Shown here one piece after another: positions 8,311 to 16,374 of a stretch of 64,000 nucleotides of DNA. This DNA comes from Actinomadura barringtoniae. GTDB taxonomy: Bacteria > Actinomycetota > Actinomycetes > Streptosporangiales > Streptosporangiaceae. The stretch spans positions 124,001 to 188,000 of the forward strand of contig NZ_JAGEOJ010000019.1 in assembly GCF_017573505.1 (NCBI RefSeq), written 5' to 3'. A model generated the notes under the pieces. It ran no database searches. It was given only the letters and a program-made list of their open reading frames with translations, and was not told where the DNA came from. Numbering within the stretch: the first letter of the stretch is position 1; the number at the start of each line of letters is the position of its first letter. The translations under genes and the position numbers were made by a program.

Positions 8311-9301
8311 CCCCGTCCCCCAGCCATGCCGTGTCTACGGGGAGATCGTCTCCGATGGGGGGCCCAGGTCATGATCAAGTCGCGGCCCAAGTGTGGTTCC
8401 TTGTCCCGCCCTTGGCCATCCGCAGAAGCGCTTGCTGAACTCCGGGGCGACCGACTGCCAGGTGCAGAACAGACGGCCGAAGGACTCGAGGGCTACGAGG
8501 CTCCAGACTTGAGGAAGGTGCGAACTGCTCAGAGCGACGGCGGCGAACGCGTCGTAATCGTGACGACGTCTTGGGCCGCTCGTAGGCCACGGTGATGCTC
8601 TCCTCGCAAGGCTGCAAAGCGATTTGGTGACTTCGCCGTTTGGCCGACTGTGCCCGAGATCGGCGAGTGCCTGGCCGCTGGCTTCCCAAGGTGGTGGCGG
8701 TGCTCACGGCCGCCTGGCTCGCGGTCTCCACGGTGCGGGCAGTTCAGCTGGCGAGCCCGTCCGGCCGTTCCGCGGAGGTGGGCACCACTGCGGGAGTTTC
8801 CGCTGCGGGTCAAGATCCATACGGATCGCGCGGCAGGAGGAGACACCACCTCCCTCGAGCGCGGGGGAGGACCCACCCCAGGCCAGGGCGGATGGTGGGC
8901 TGGGAGTCCCTCAGGGAAGAACGACCTTGGCGCGAGCCAAATTGGTCCTGGCAGGCGACGACTACATGCCGTTTGTTCTGGCGGGCGTACACCTCCCACG
9001 GCGGGCCGTCCGGGTCGACCACCCAGGCCTTCTCCTGGCGGACGCCGCAGCAGACACCGCTGTCGGAGGCGATGTCCAGGCCCACGTCGCGTAGCCGGGT
9101 GGCGGCCGCGAGCGACTCTCTGACGCTCACCAGCTCGACCCCCAGGTGATCCCAGGGCAGTCCTTGCGGAGACCCGCCCGGCCGACCCGTACAGCAGCGA
9201 GATCAGGGCCAGGCCGACCGGCCATGGGCAGCTCTTGCGGCGGGAGTGATCTTGCCACCAAGATCGTTAAGCGCTTTCCCCTCGCACCAGAAAGGCTCTT
9301 C
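8311..9301. other. Long gene-poor stretch with a cadI-like remnant
   Basis: Apart from the cadI-like fragment (8956-9151) no convincing coding sequence is visible; the open frames here have poor third-position bias and no family motifs. The last 60 bases before 9302 contain the AGAAAGG ribosome binding site and presumably the promoter of the SapA-like gene. Confidence 0.5.
8956..9151 (-). pseudogene. Remnant of ArsI/CadI-family metal-resistance dioxygenase-fold gene
   Basis: On the minus strand the translation DHLGVELVSVRESLAAAT...SGVCCGVRQEKAWVVDPDGPPWEVY matches the C-terminal half of the CadI/ArsI glyoxalase-fold proteins, which bind Cd(II) or cleave the C-As bond of organoarsenicals. The vicinal cysteines of the metal site (VCC) and the DPDG-WEVY block are intact. 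The N-terminal half is not found in any frame upstream, and the frame runs on into unrelated sequence, so it is a fragment, not a working gene. Confidence 0.65.
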
Positions 9302-9757
9302 ATGATCACTCGAACGAAGATGATCCCGGCCGTTCTCGCCGCCTCCGCGTTGACGGCGGCGCTGTCCGTCACGACGGCGGGCCCCGCGCTCGCCTCCGGC
9401 GGCTCCTGCGCCTCCGGTTACAACTTCCTCGACTCCTACAAGCTCACCAACAACGTCGAGAACGAGATCGGCGGCTACCTGAGCCTCTACTACAACCCCT
9501 CCACCGGCAAGAACTGCGCCATCACCCGCGCCAAGGCGGCCTGGGACGGCAAGGCCAGCCAGATCTACGTCTCGCTGAGCGACGGTGACGCCCACATCGT
9601 CCGTGACCCGAGCCTGTCCAGCAACGCCAACTACCACTACTACGCGGGTCCGGTCTACCTGGCCCTGAAGAACAAGTGCGCCTACATCCACGGCAGCCTG
9701 CACTACGGCGGTGACGTGTACTACACCCGCGTGGACACCGGCGTGCACTGCGGCTGA
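9302..9757 (+). CDS. Secreted SapA-like (spore-associated) protein
   Basis: 151 residues from ATG 9302, preceded by AGAAAGG. A clean signal peptide (TKMIPAVLAASALTAALSVTTAGPALA) is followed by a mature domain of about 120 residues rich in Tyr, Ser and Asn with four cysteines. The pattern (CxxGYxxxDSYxL, SLYYNPSTGKNCAITR, YYAGPVYL, ending THC/VHCG) resembles the spore-associated protein A family of streptomycetes, small extracellular beta-proteins of unknown function. No adjacent partner. The SapA link is from memory of the motif pattern and is moderate; secretion is secure. Confidence 0.7.
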   Translation: MITRTKMIPAVLAASALTAALSVTTAGPALASGGSCASGYNFLDSYKLTNNVENEIGGYLSLYYNPSTGKNCAITRAKAAWDGKASQIYVSLSDGDAHIVRDPSLSSNANYHYYAGPVYLALKNKCAYIHGSLHYGGDVYYTRVDTGVHCG

Positions 9758-9779
9758 GCGACCCCCCGGCGAGCGGCGA

Positions 9780-9800
9780 CCGCACGGCGATACCGTGCGG
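9780..9800 (+). terminator. Hairpin after SapA-like gene
   Basis: CCGCACGG-CGATA-CCGTGCGG has two perfect 8-base GC-rich arms and starts 22 bases after the stop. There is no U-tract, as is common for actinomycete terminators. Confidence 0.6.
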
Positions 9801-10157
9801 ACGCCGTTCAGCATCACCGGCCGACCAGCCCTCGCCGGGAACTGCCACGACGAGATCCACCGGAAATCAATCCCGCGCGAAGTACTGATATCAACTCCGC
9901 GCACAACAGACCGCCCCGTCACATGATTCCGAAGCAGCCTCTGTGGTCGCCGTCCACATCAGCGCGCGGCGGCCACACTCACCTGCATACACAGCACCTA
10001 CGAAAGGCGCTTCGACCGAACACCTCGGACCAGGCCGTCGCAACGTGCCTTACGTGCCAGAAAAGATCAACGCTCATTGACCTGCAAGGAGAGCCTGTAC
10101 TCGCCGGTGAGTCGCCGCGAGATCGTTCTGTCGGAGTCAGGTCCTACGGTCATCACC
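9801..10157. other. Intergenic, nothing recognised
   Basis: No coding bias, family motif or RNA structure is visible. It probably holds the promoter of the small gene at 10158. Confidence 0.4.
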
Positions 10158-10373
10158 ATGAGCGACAGCATCGTCGGCCTGCATGCTACGACCAGGCAAA
10201 ACACACTGGGGACCGGACGGGCCCGCGCACTGCCGCGGATCCTTACCTTGATCCTCATGGTCATCTGCTCCACCGTCTGCGCTGTGCTGACAGCTAGGGA
10301 TGCCACTGGCCCGGCTGGGCTCTTTCTTGTCGTCTTGGTCGCCCTCCTGGCCGCATACCGAGCCTGTCGTTGA
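10158..10373 (+). CDS. Small two-helix membrane protein, unknown
   Basis: 71 residues if started at ATG 10158. A polar N-terminus of about 28 residues precedes two hydrophobic helices (ILTLILMVICSTVCAVLTA and PAGLFLVVLVALLAAYRA) separated by a short loop. The ribosome binding site is weak, and an upstream in-frame start at 10077 would add 27 residues. No family recognised and no operon partner. It could be a genuine small membrane protein or a chance frame. Confidence 0.4.
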   Translation: MSDSIVGLHATTRQNTLGTGRARALPRILTLILMVICSTVCAVLTARDATGPAGLFLVVLVALLAAYRACR

Positions 10374-10691
10374 GGAGGGCGCCGGCTGGGCGAGCGCGAT
10401 GCATTGACGCCAAACGAGAGTCTGGCCGACATGGCTGCAAGGCGCTGACCACAGGCACGAGGACGAGTTCGGCTTAGAGGGCAGCACCTCCTCAAACACA
10501 CTGCCAATCAGCGATGAAACCCTTCCCAGCCACCAGTGCCATGGCTCTGTTGGCCCATCGAGAGACAGGAGTGGAGCAGTGGGCCGCGGTCGTAAGTAAG
10601 CGTCTGGCAGCCTGATCGCGGCCATCATTTGGCCGCCGAGGTTCTAGAGACGACGCAGATCCGCTTTGACGATCAGAAGACCTGATCATCT
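10374..10691. other. Intergenic, nothing recognised
   Basis: Convergent space between the small membrane gene and the LuxR regulator. No conserved coding or strong hairpin. A stretch at 10593-10609 (AGTAAGCGTCTGGC) resembles part of the 11-base-phased promoter element found at 18226 but lacks its second unit and a gene downstream. Confidence 0.4.
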
Positions 10692-11363
10692 TTACCGTCT
10701 ATGCGGCGTGAGTCCGGTCTGGAAGGCGATGATCGCCAGGTGGACGCGGTCCCGGGCCTCGAGTTTGGCGAACAGACGCGCGACGTGGGTCTTCGCCGTC
10801 GCCGCGCTGATCACCAACCGCTCGGCTATCTCTGTGTTCGACAGTCCCTGTCCGACCAGTGCCAGTACCTCGCGCTCGCGGTCGGTGATCCCCGCGATGA
10901 GGCTTGAGTCCGCGGCGGGCTCGGGGGCCGTGGGGCCGGGCGTTCCGGCGAAGTCCGCGATCAGCCGTCGGGTCACGCTCGGCGCGATCAGCGCGTCGCC
11001 GGCCGCCACCACGCGGATCGCGTCCAGGATCGCGTTCAGGGCCATGCTCTTGAGCAGGAATCCGCTGGCCCCGGCACGCAGCGCGCCGTAGACGTACTCG
11101 TCGTCGTCGAAGGTCGTCAGCACCAGCACCTTGGGCGGGTCCGGCTCGGCGGTCGCCTGCCGGGTCGCCTCGATCCCGTCCATGCCCGGCATCCGGATGT
11201 CCATCACCACGACGTCCGGCCGCAGCTCACGCACCAGGCGCACCGCCTCGCGGCCGTCGCGGGCCTCGCCGGCCACCTCCAGGTCGTCGGTGTCGCCGAT
11301 CAGGATCCCGAGCCCGACCAGCATCAGCGGCTGGTCGTCGACCAGTAGCACCCGCACGCTCAT
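10692..11363 (-). CDS. NarL/LuxR-family response regulator
   Basis: 223 residues. Receiver domain 1-120 with the acidic pocket DDQ, phosphoacceptor Asp55 in VVMDIRMPG, Thr in LTTFDDDEYV and Lys in GFLLKS; C-terminal LuxR helix-turn-helix at about 155-215 (LTDREREVLALVGQGLSNTEIAERLVIS). Its ATG overlaps the stop of the upstream kinase gene (ATGA), so the two form one operon. The pair is divergent from a MacB-like ABC exporter, which is its likely target, as in antibiotic-sensing Bce/Lia-like systems of actinomycetes. Confidence 0.9.
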   Translation of the reverse strand: MSVRVLLVDDQPLMLVGLGILIGDTDDLEVAGEARDGREAVRLVRELRPDVVVMDIRMPGMDGIEATRQATAEPDPPKVLVLTTFDDDEYVYGALRAGASGFLLKSMALNAILDAIRVVAAGDALIAPSVTRRLIADFAGTPGPTAPEPAADSSLIAGITDREREVLALVGQGLSNTEIAERLVISAATAKTHVARLFAKLEARDRVHLAIIAFQTGLTPHRR

Positions 11364-12547
11364 GCCGGGAGCCTCGCCGCCACCCGGAATCCGCCCTCCG
11401 GACGCCGGCCCGCGCTGAACTGGCCGGACAGCAACGCCACTCGCTCGCGCATGCCGAGCAGGCCGAAGCCGCTCCCGCCGGCCGCGGAGAGCCGCGAACG
11501 GCCTGGCCCGTCGTCCCCGTCGTCCACCACCTCGATCGTCACTCCTTTCGGCTCGTAGCCGACCGCGACCCGGCACGTTCGCGCCCCGGAATGGCGCACC
11601 ACGTTCGTCACCGACTCCTGGATGATCCGGAACGCCGACAGTTCGATCTCCGGCGGCAGCGGACGCTGCTCGCCCTGCCAGCTCACCTGGACCCGCACCC
11701 CGGCGTCGGCGGTGCGTTCGGCGAGCTGCGGGACGTCGGCCAGGCTGCCGGCCGGCGCCAGCGGAGCGGCCTGCGGCATGGCGTCGTCCGGCTCGGCGCG
11801 GCGTAGCGCCCCGAGCATGCGCTGCAGCTCGAGCAGCGTCTCCCGGCTGGTGGTCTCGATGCCGGTCAGCGCCTGCCGCGTCTGCTCGGGCTTGGTCTCC
11901 ACGACCCGCGCCGCCGCTCCTGACAGCACCGTGATGATCCCGATGCTGTGCGCGACGCTGTCGTGCAGTTCGCGGGCGATCCGCAGCCGCTCGGTCACGA
12001 TGGCGTGGGCCGCGGTCTGCTCGCGCAGGGCTTCGCGGTATTCACGGCGTTTGCGGTTCACCCTCCCGAAGACCCACGCGACCGCGACCCACAACGGGTA
12101 CTGGCCGGCCCATTGGACCGCGTCGCCGACGGACTGCCCGGGGACGTGCATGTCGTTGACGAACGCGGCGGCGACGGCCGCGACGGAGCCGACGGCGGCG
12201 GCCTTCGGGCGCCGGACGGCGAGGTACCCGCCCAAGGCGATGATCAAGAAGAACACGATCGAGGGCCGTGCGCCGAGGATGTCGCCGAGGATCGATTCGC
12301 CCAGGACCGTCGCGAAGACCACCGTCGGCAGACGGCGCACCAGCAGAACCGGAAGGGCGAGCACGACGCACAGCCCCATCGTCTGGAAGGTCCCGAGGCC
12401 GGAGAACTGGTAGTGGTCGTCGTAGTGCGCGACCATCGACTTGTAGAGCGCCAGCGCGTAGAGGCAGGTGGTGGCCAGCACCACGGCTTGTGACATGAGC
12501 CAGATCACGGGCTTCGATGTCGAGAGACGCTGGAGAAGCTCTTCCAT
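11360..12547 (-). CDS. Sensor histidine kinase, HisKA_3 (NarL/LiaS-like) type
   Basis: 395 residues. About five transmembrane segments occupy residues 15-160, with little extracellular sequence between them, so it probably senses within the membrane. The phosphorylated His195 lies in RIARELHDSVAHS; N-box SVTNVVRH and G-boxes VDDGDDGPGR and GFGLLGMRERV form the ATP site. Start ATG 12547; the stop overlaps the regulator start. Divergent from the ABC genes at 12689 across 141 bases that contain a short palindrome. Confidence 0.88.
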   Translation of the reverse strand: MEELLQRLSTSKPVIWLMSQAVVLATTCLYALALYKSMVAHYDDHYQFSGLGTFQTMGLCVVLALPVLLVRRLPTVVFATVLGESILGDILGARPSIVFFLIIALGGYLAVRRPKAAAVGSVAAVAAAFVNDMHVPGQSVGDAVQWAGQYPLWVAVAWVFGRVNRKRREYREALREQTAAHAIVTERLRIARELHDSVAHSIGIITVLSGAAARVVETKPEQTRQALTGIETTSRETLLELQRMLGALRRAEPDDAMPQAAPLAPAGSLADVPQLAERTADAGVRVQVSWQGEQRPLPPEIELSAFRIIQESVTNVVRHSGARTCRVAVGYEPKGVTIEVVDDGDDGPGRSRLSAAGGSGFGLLGMRERVALLSGQFSAGRRPEGGFRVAARLPA

Positions 12548-12594
12548 ACGGAGATCGTATTCAGCGGCGTCGGCTCCGCGCGTCGCCCCGGGGA

Positions 12595-12608
12595 TGTACG
12601 CGGGTACA
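12595..12608. promoter_or_regulatory. Palindrome in divergent promoter, possible response-regulator site
   Basis: TGTAC-GCGG-GTACA lies between the kinase start (12547) and the ABC ATPase start (12689). Such short inverted repeats are typical binding sites of NarL/LuxR-type regulators, so it is a candidate site for the regulator at 10692. Confidence 0.4.
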
Positions 12609-12688
12609 CCGCCGGGCCGATGACCTGGGGAACGGTGACATCCCCCGGCCGACGCGACGGACGGCGGTCCGTTCGTAGCTTCAGGGCC

Positions 12689-13450
12689 ATGACGAACGCA
12701 CCAGTGATCGATCTTGTCGACACGACGAAGAGATACGACGACGGCCCGCCCGCGCTGGCCGGTGTGACCTTGTCCGTGGCGTCCGGTGAATGCGTGGCGA
12801 TCCTCGGCCATTCCGGCAGCGGCAAGTCCACCCTGCTGAACCTGATCGCCGGTCTGGACAGGCCCTCCAGCGGCACCGTGACGGTCAACGGCACGCGCGT
12901 CGACCGGCTCGGTGAGGCCGGTTCGGCGAAGTACCGCCGGGCGTCCATCGGCATGATCTTCCAGTTCTTCAACCTCCTGGACGATCTGACCGTTCTGGAC
13001 AACGTCATGGTCCCGGCGCAGCTGGCCGGGATGGGCAAGGGCGAAGCGAGGCGCCGGGCCGTCGAGCTGCTCGGCTCGCTGGGCATCGAGCGGCATGCCA
13101 GGGCCTATCCGCAGCGGCTGTCGGGTGGTCAGCGGCAGCGGGTGGCGGTGGCCAGGGCCCTGATGAACAAGCCGGCGCTGCTGCTGGCCGACGAGCCCAC
13201 CGGCGCGCTCGACTCGAACTCGGCCGAGGGCGTTCGCCGGCTGTTGCTGGACCTTAACGGCGAGGGCCAGACCATCCTGCTGGTGACCCACGATGTGCAG
13301 CTGGCCGCGAGCACCGCGCACCGCACGATCGAGTTGGTGGACGGTGCGGTCGAACGCGACGTCGTCAACAGCGGCAGCGGCAGCAGCGGCAGCGGTGCCG
13401 GGCCGGCCGCCCGCACGCCGCTGACCCGTCCGGCGGGAGCGGCCGGATGA
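12689..13450 (+). CDS. ABC transporter ATPase, MacB/LolD type
   Basis: 253 residues. Walker A GHSGSGKST at about 40-48, Q-loop FQFFNLLDDLTV, signature LSGGQRQRVAVARAL, Walker B LLLADEPTGALD, His-switch VTHD. This is the pattern of ATPases that power MacB/FtsX-type permeases, used to expel antimicrobial peptides or move lipoproteins. The C-terminus carries a Gly/Ser-rich tail. The stop overlaps the start of a 39-codon frame that in turn overlaps the permease start. Confidence 0.9.
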   Translation: MTNAPVIDLVDTTKRYDDGPPALAGVTLSVASGECVAILGHSGSGKSTLLNLIAGLDRPSSGTVTVNGTRVDRLGEAGSAKYRRASIGMIFQFFNLLDDLTVLDNVMVPAQLAGMGKGEARRRAVELLGSLGIERHARAYPQRLSGGQRQRVAVARALMNKPALLLADEPTGALDSNSAEGVRRLLLDLNGEGQTILLVTHDVQLAASTAHRTIELVDGAVERDVVNSGSGSSGSGAGPAARTPLTRPAGAAG

Positions 13451-13566
13451 CGCTGCGCACGCCTCCGCTGCCCCGGCGCCTCGTCGAGGTCGGATTCCAC
13501 GTTGTCGGACTCCACGTTGTCGGATTCCACGTTATGGCCCGACTGCCGCTGGCGGTGAGCCGGTGA
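13447..13566 (+). CDS. 39-codon coupling frame between ATPase and permease genes
   Basis: An ATG at 13447 overlaps the ATPase stop (ATGA), and its own TGA at 13564-13566 overlaps the GTG of the permease (GTGA). It encodes MTLRTPPLPRRLVEVGFHV... with three repeats VGF/LHV coming from a 15-base tandem repeat. No family. Its exact start-stop geometry suggests that ribosomes pass through it to reach the permease, even if the peptide has no role of its own. Confidence 0.45.
   Translation: MTLRTPPLPRRLVEVGFHVVGLHVVGFHVMARLPLAVSR
13489..13533 (+). repeat. Three 15-base tandem repeats in coupling frame
   Basis: Unit GTCGGATTCCACGTT at 13489, 13504 (one base different) and 13519. The repeats keep the reading frame between the two overlaps. 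Confidence 0.9.
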
Positions 13567-15971
13567 GCGCCCTTGGCAAGGTCGTACGCTCCGGCGTCGG
13601 ACGACGTCGGGTCCAGACCCTCGTCATGGCCCTGACGACGTTCGCCGCAGTGACGTCGTCAGTGCTCTCGCTCGGCCTGCTGACCGTCGTACAGGCCCCG
13701 TTCGAGCGCGCCTTCACTGCTCGGAACGGGGCGCACCTGGCGGTCCAGTTCAACGGTACGAAGGTCACGGTCGCGCAGGCCGCCGCCACCGCGCACGCCG
13801 CCGGCGTCACCGAGGCGGCCGGACCGTACCCGATCGCCGCCGCCCTGGACACGACCATCGGCACCGACTGCCCCAAGGCGGCTTGGGCCGGTCACGACAA
13901 CGGTCCGATCACCGTCACCACCAGGCCCGACCTGGGGAGCACCTCCGGGATGGACCAGCTGGCGCTGACCCGGGGGCGCTGGCCGACCGGCCCTGGCGAG
14001 ATCGCCCTGCCGGGACAGAACTATGCCCTCGCCTGCTTCGGCGATTCGGTGGTGTTCTCCTCCCTGCCGGGCAGGCCGTCGTTCAGGGTCGTCGGCTTCG
14101 CCGACTCGGTGACCAGCAGCGCGACCGCCTTCGCCACCGCCGACGGCTTCGCGCGGCTCACCGCCGCCGGGGCCACATCCGACCAGCAGATGCTCTACCG
14201 GTTGGCCAAGGCCGGGACCGACGCCGACATCGCCACCGGCAGGCGGGCGGTGGCCGCCGCCGTGCCACCCGGCACGGTCGAGGCCGGACAGTCGTACCTG
14301 ACCGCGCAGCAGCAGGTGACCGGCAACGCCAAGGCCTACGTGCCGTTCCTGGTCGCCTTCGGGATCTTCGGGCTGCTCCTGTCGGTGCTGATCATCTCGA
14401 TCGTGGTCAGCGGGGCCGTGGCCGCGGGAGTCCGGCGCATCGGGATTCTGAAGTCGTTGGGCTTCACCCCCTCGCAGGTGGTCCGCGCCTACACCGCGCA
14501 GGCCATGATCCCGGCGACACTCGGCGTGGTGCTCGGCACGGTCTTCGGCAACCTCCTGGCCGTGCCGATCCTGGGCGGGGCCACCGAGCAGTTCGGCGCG
14601 GCCAGCGCCACGATTCCGTTGTGGGTCAGCGCCGTGGTGGCGCTGGGCACCCTGCTGGTCGTCGGCGTCACGGCTTCGATCCCGGCACTGCGGGCCGGCC
14701 GCATGCCGGCGGTGCAGGCCCTGCTCGTCGGCCGCGCCCCCAGGGCCGGCCGCGGTCGGACGGCGCAACGCCTGGCCTCACGGCTGCCGCTACCCCGGGC
14801 CATGTCGCTGGGACTGGCACAGCCCTTCGCGAAACCGGCCCGGGCCGTACTGGTCGGGGCGGCGGTGCTGCTCGGCGCGGTGAGCCTCACCTTCGCGGTG
14901 GGGCTGGAGGCCGGGTTCAGCAAGTACGTGGAAGCCACCACCTCAGGCTTCAACCACGCGTCGGCGTACGTGATACCCACAGCCGACGTAGGCAAGCCGT
15001 GGGGCCTCTACGGCCCCAACGACCCGCGCCACCGGTACCTGGACGCCGCCAAGGTGGCCGCCGCGCTCGCCGAGACCCCGGGCACGAAGGCCGCGTTCGG
15101 CTGGGGCGACAGCGGCGCGACCATGGTCGGCGCGCCGCCCGGCGGCGAAACGCCGAAGGTGTTCACGATCAGCGGTGACTTCTCCTGGACGAACCTGGAG
15201 CTGCTGTCCGGCCGCTGGTACTCCGCGCCCGGCGAGGCCGTCGTCGGCGACAAGCTGGCCACGGCGGCAGGGGTCCACGTCGGTGACGACGTCACCGTGA
15301 TGCAGCGGAACAAGCGATCGTCACTGAAGGTCGTCGGTATCAACTTCGACACCAACTTGGGCGACTACACGGTCATGACGGATGCGGATACCTTCAGCGC
15401 CGCCGGTCTGACCCCGCGCATCGACCAGTTCAACGTCGAGCTGGCCTCGAACGTCAACGGATCGGACTGGTCCACCTCGGCCGCCGCCGCGCTGACCCCG
15501 CTGAACGCCTCGGTCCAGCCGAGCTCGGGCGGGCTCGGTAACCTCGTGGTGATCACCATGGGCGCCCTGGTGGCCACGCTCACGCTGATGCTGATCGCGG
15601 TCGCCGCGCTCGGGGTGCTGAACACCGTGGTGCAGGAAACCCGGGAGCGGGTCCATGACCTGGGGATCTTCAAGGCCCTCGGGATGACGCCCAAGCAGAC
15701 CATCGCGATGGTTCTGACCTCGGTGACGTTCACGGGCCTGATCGCCGGGCTGATCGGGGTACCGATCGGCGTCGCGGTGGAGAAGGCGACGCTGACCCCG
15801 ATGGGGAATGCGATCGGCCGCCACCTGCCGCCGAGCGTGACCCACACCTACACGCCCGGGCTGCTGCTCCCCCTGCTGGCCGGCGGGATCGTGATCGCCC
15901 TGCTCGGGGCGCTGCTGCCGGCCACCTGGGCGGCACGCTCCCGGACCGCCACTGCGCTGCGGACCGAGTAG
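13563..15971 (+). CDS. FtsX/MacB-type ABC permease
   Basis: 802 residues from a GTG. One N-terminal helix is followed by a large extracellular domain (about 50-255), then three helices of a first FtsX domain (about 260-385), a fourth helix at about 430, a second extracellular domain (455-650), and a last FtsX domain with three helices including the conserved VLNTVVQETRERVHDLGIFKALGMTPKQ. Two FtsX halves in one chain are typical of actinobacterial and firmicute BceB-like exporters. Partner of the ATPase at 12689; likely controlled by the divergent two-component pair. Confidence 0.9.
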   Translation: MSALGKVVRSGVGRRRVQTLVMALTTFAAVTSSVLSLGLLTVVQAPFERAFTARNGAHLAVQFNGTKVTVAQAAATAHAAGVTEAAGPYPIAAALDTTIGTDCPKAAWAGHDNGPITVTTRPDLGSTSGMDQLALTRGRWPTGPGEIALPGQNYALACFGDSVVFSSLPGRPSFRVVGFADSVTSSATAFATADGFARLTAAGATSDQQMLYRLAKAGTDADIATGRRAVAAAVPPGTVEAGQSYLTAQQQVTGNAKAYVPFLVAFGIFGLLLSVLIISIVVSGAVAAGVRRIGILKSLGFTPSQVVRAYTAQAMIPATLGVVLGTVFGNLLAVPILGGATEQFGAASATIPLWVSAVVALGTLLVVGVTASIPALRAGRMPAVQALLVGRAPRAGRGRTAQRLASRLPLPRAMSLGLAQPFAKPARAVLVGAAVLLGAVSLTFAVGLEAGFSKYVEATTSGFNHASAYVIPTADVGKPWGLYGPNDPRHRYLDAAKVAAALAETPGTKAAFGWGDSGATMVGAPPGGETPKVFTISGDFSWTNLELLSGRWYSAPGEAVVGDKLATAAGVHVGDDVTVMQRNKRSSLKVVGINFDTNLGDYTVMTDADTFSAAGLTPRIDQFNVELASNVNGSDWSTSAAAALTPLNASVQPSSGGLGNLVVITMGALVATLTLMLIAVAALGVLNTVVQETRERVHDLGIFKALGMTPKQTIAMVLTSVTFTGLIAGLIGVPIGVAVEKATLTPMGNAIGRHLPPSVTHTYTPGLLLPLLAGGIVIALLGALLPATWAARSRTATALRTE

Positions 15972-16012
15972 GAGCCGCCGGTCGCCGCAGCAACAGCGGT
16001 GCCGAACGCTGC

Positions 16013-16186
16013 ACGCCCATCCCCATCGGCCTGTGTGGTCTGGCCGGGGTGGCGTTCGTCTCCCCGGACACCTTCCGGGCCATTGAGAACGGTCCGCTGC
16101 CCCTGCTGTTCTCCGCTGCGTGGATTCTGCTCGGGCCGGCCCTCGTTCCGCACGATCACACACCTCGGACACGACCGACCGTCTAG
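16013..16186 (+). pseudogene. Membrane-protein C-terminal fragment
   Basis: A 57-codon frame without a start codon reads IPIGLCGLAGVAFVSPDTFRAIENGPLPLLFSAAWILLGPALVPH, two clear membrane helices with natural codon bias, ending at TAG 16184-16186. It looks like the tail of a lost membrane protein. Family not named. Confidence 0.4.
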
Positions 16187-16189
16187 TGC

Positions 16190-16335
16190 GATCGCCGCAC
16201 TCGCCGAAACCGTTGGTGGCTTCTCCGGCGCGGCGGCCTGGTTCGAACAAGGTGTCGCGGAACCAGGCGGGCACGCCGGGTCCGTCGTCGCTGACGATCA
16301 CCCTTGCGTCGGCTGTGCATTCGACGGATCCGGGG
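16190..16335 (-). pseudogene. Histidine-kinase ATPase-domain fragment
   Basis: Minus-strand translation VECTADARVIVSDDGPGVPAWFRDTLFEPGRRAGEATNGFG is the G1 box (DDGPGVP) and ATP-lid region of a sensor kinase HATPase domain. The N-box upstream and the end of the domain downstream are missing. It directly abuts the membrane fragment at 16013, so two unrelated gene ends were joined here. Confidence 0.6.
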
Positions 16336-16374
16336 CGTTCCGCCGCCGCGTCCTCTGCCTGTGTCACACGACTG

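Noticed and set aside
7012-8595. 527-residue plus-strand open frame
   Set aside because: Antisense to the DUF11 gene; composition is Val/Gly/Asp/Arg-rich without any motif.
10593-10609. Fifth copy of the direct-repeat promoter element
   Set aside because: Only one half is similar, and no gene follows at the right distance.
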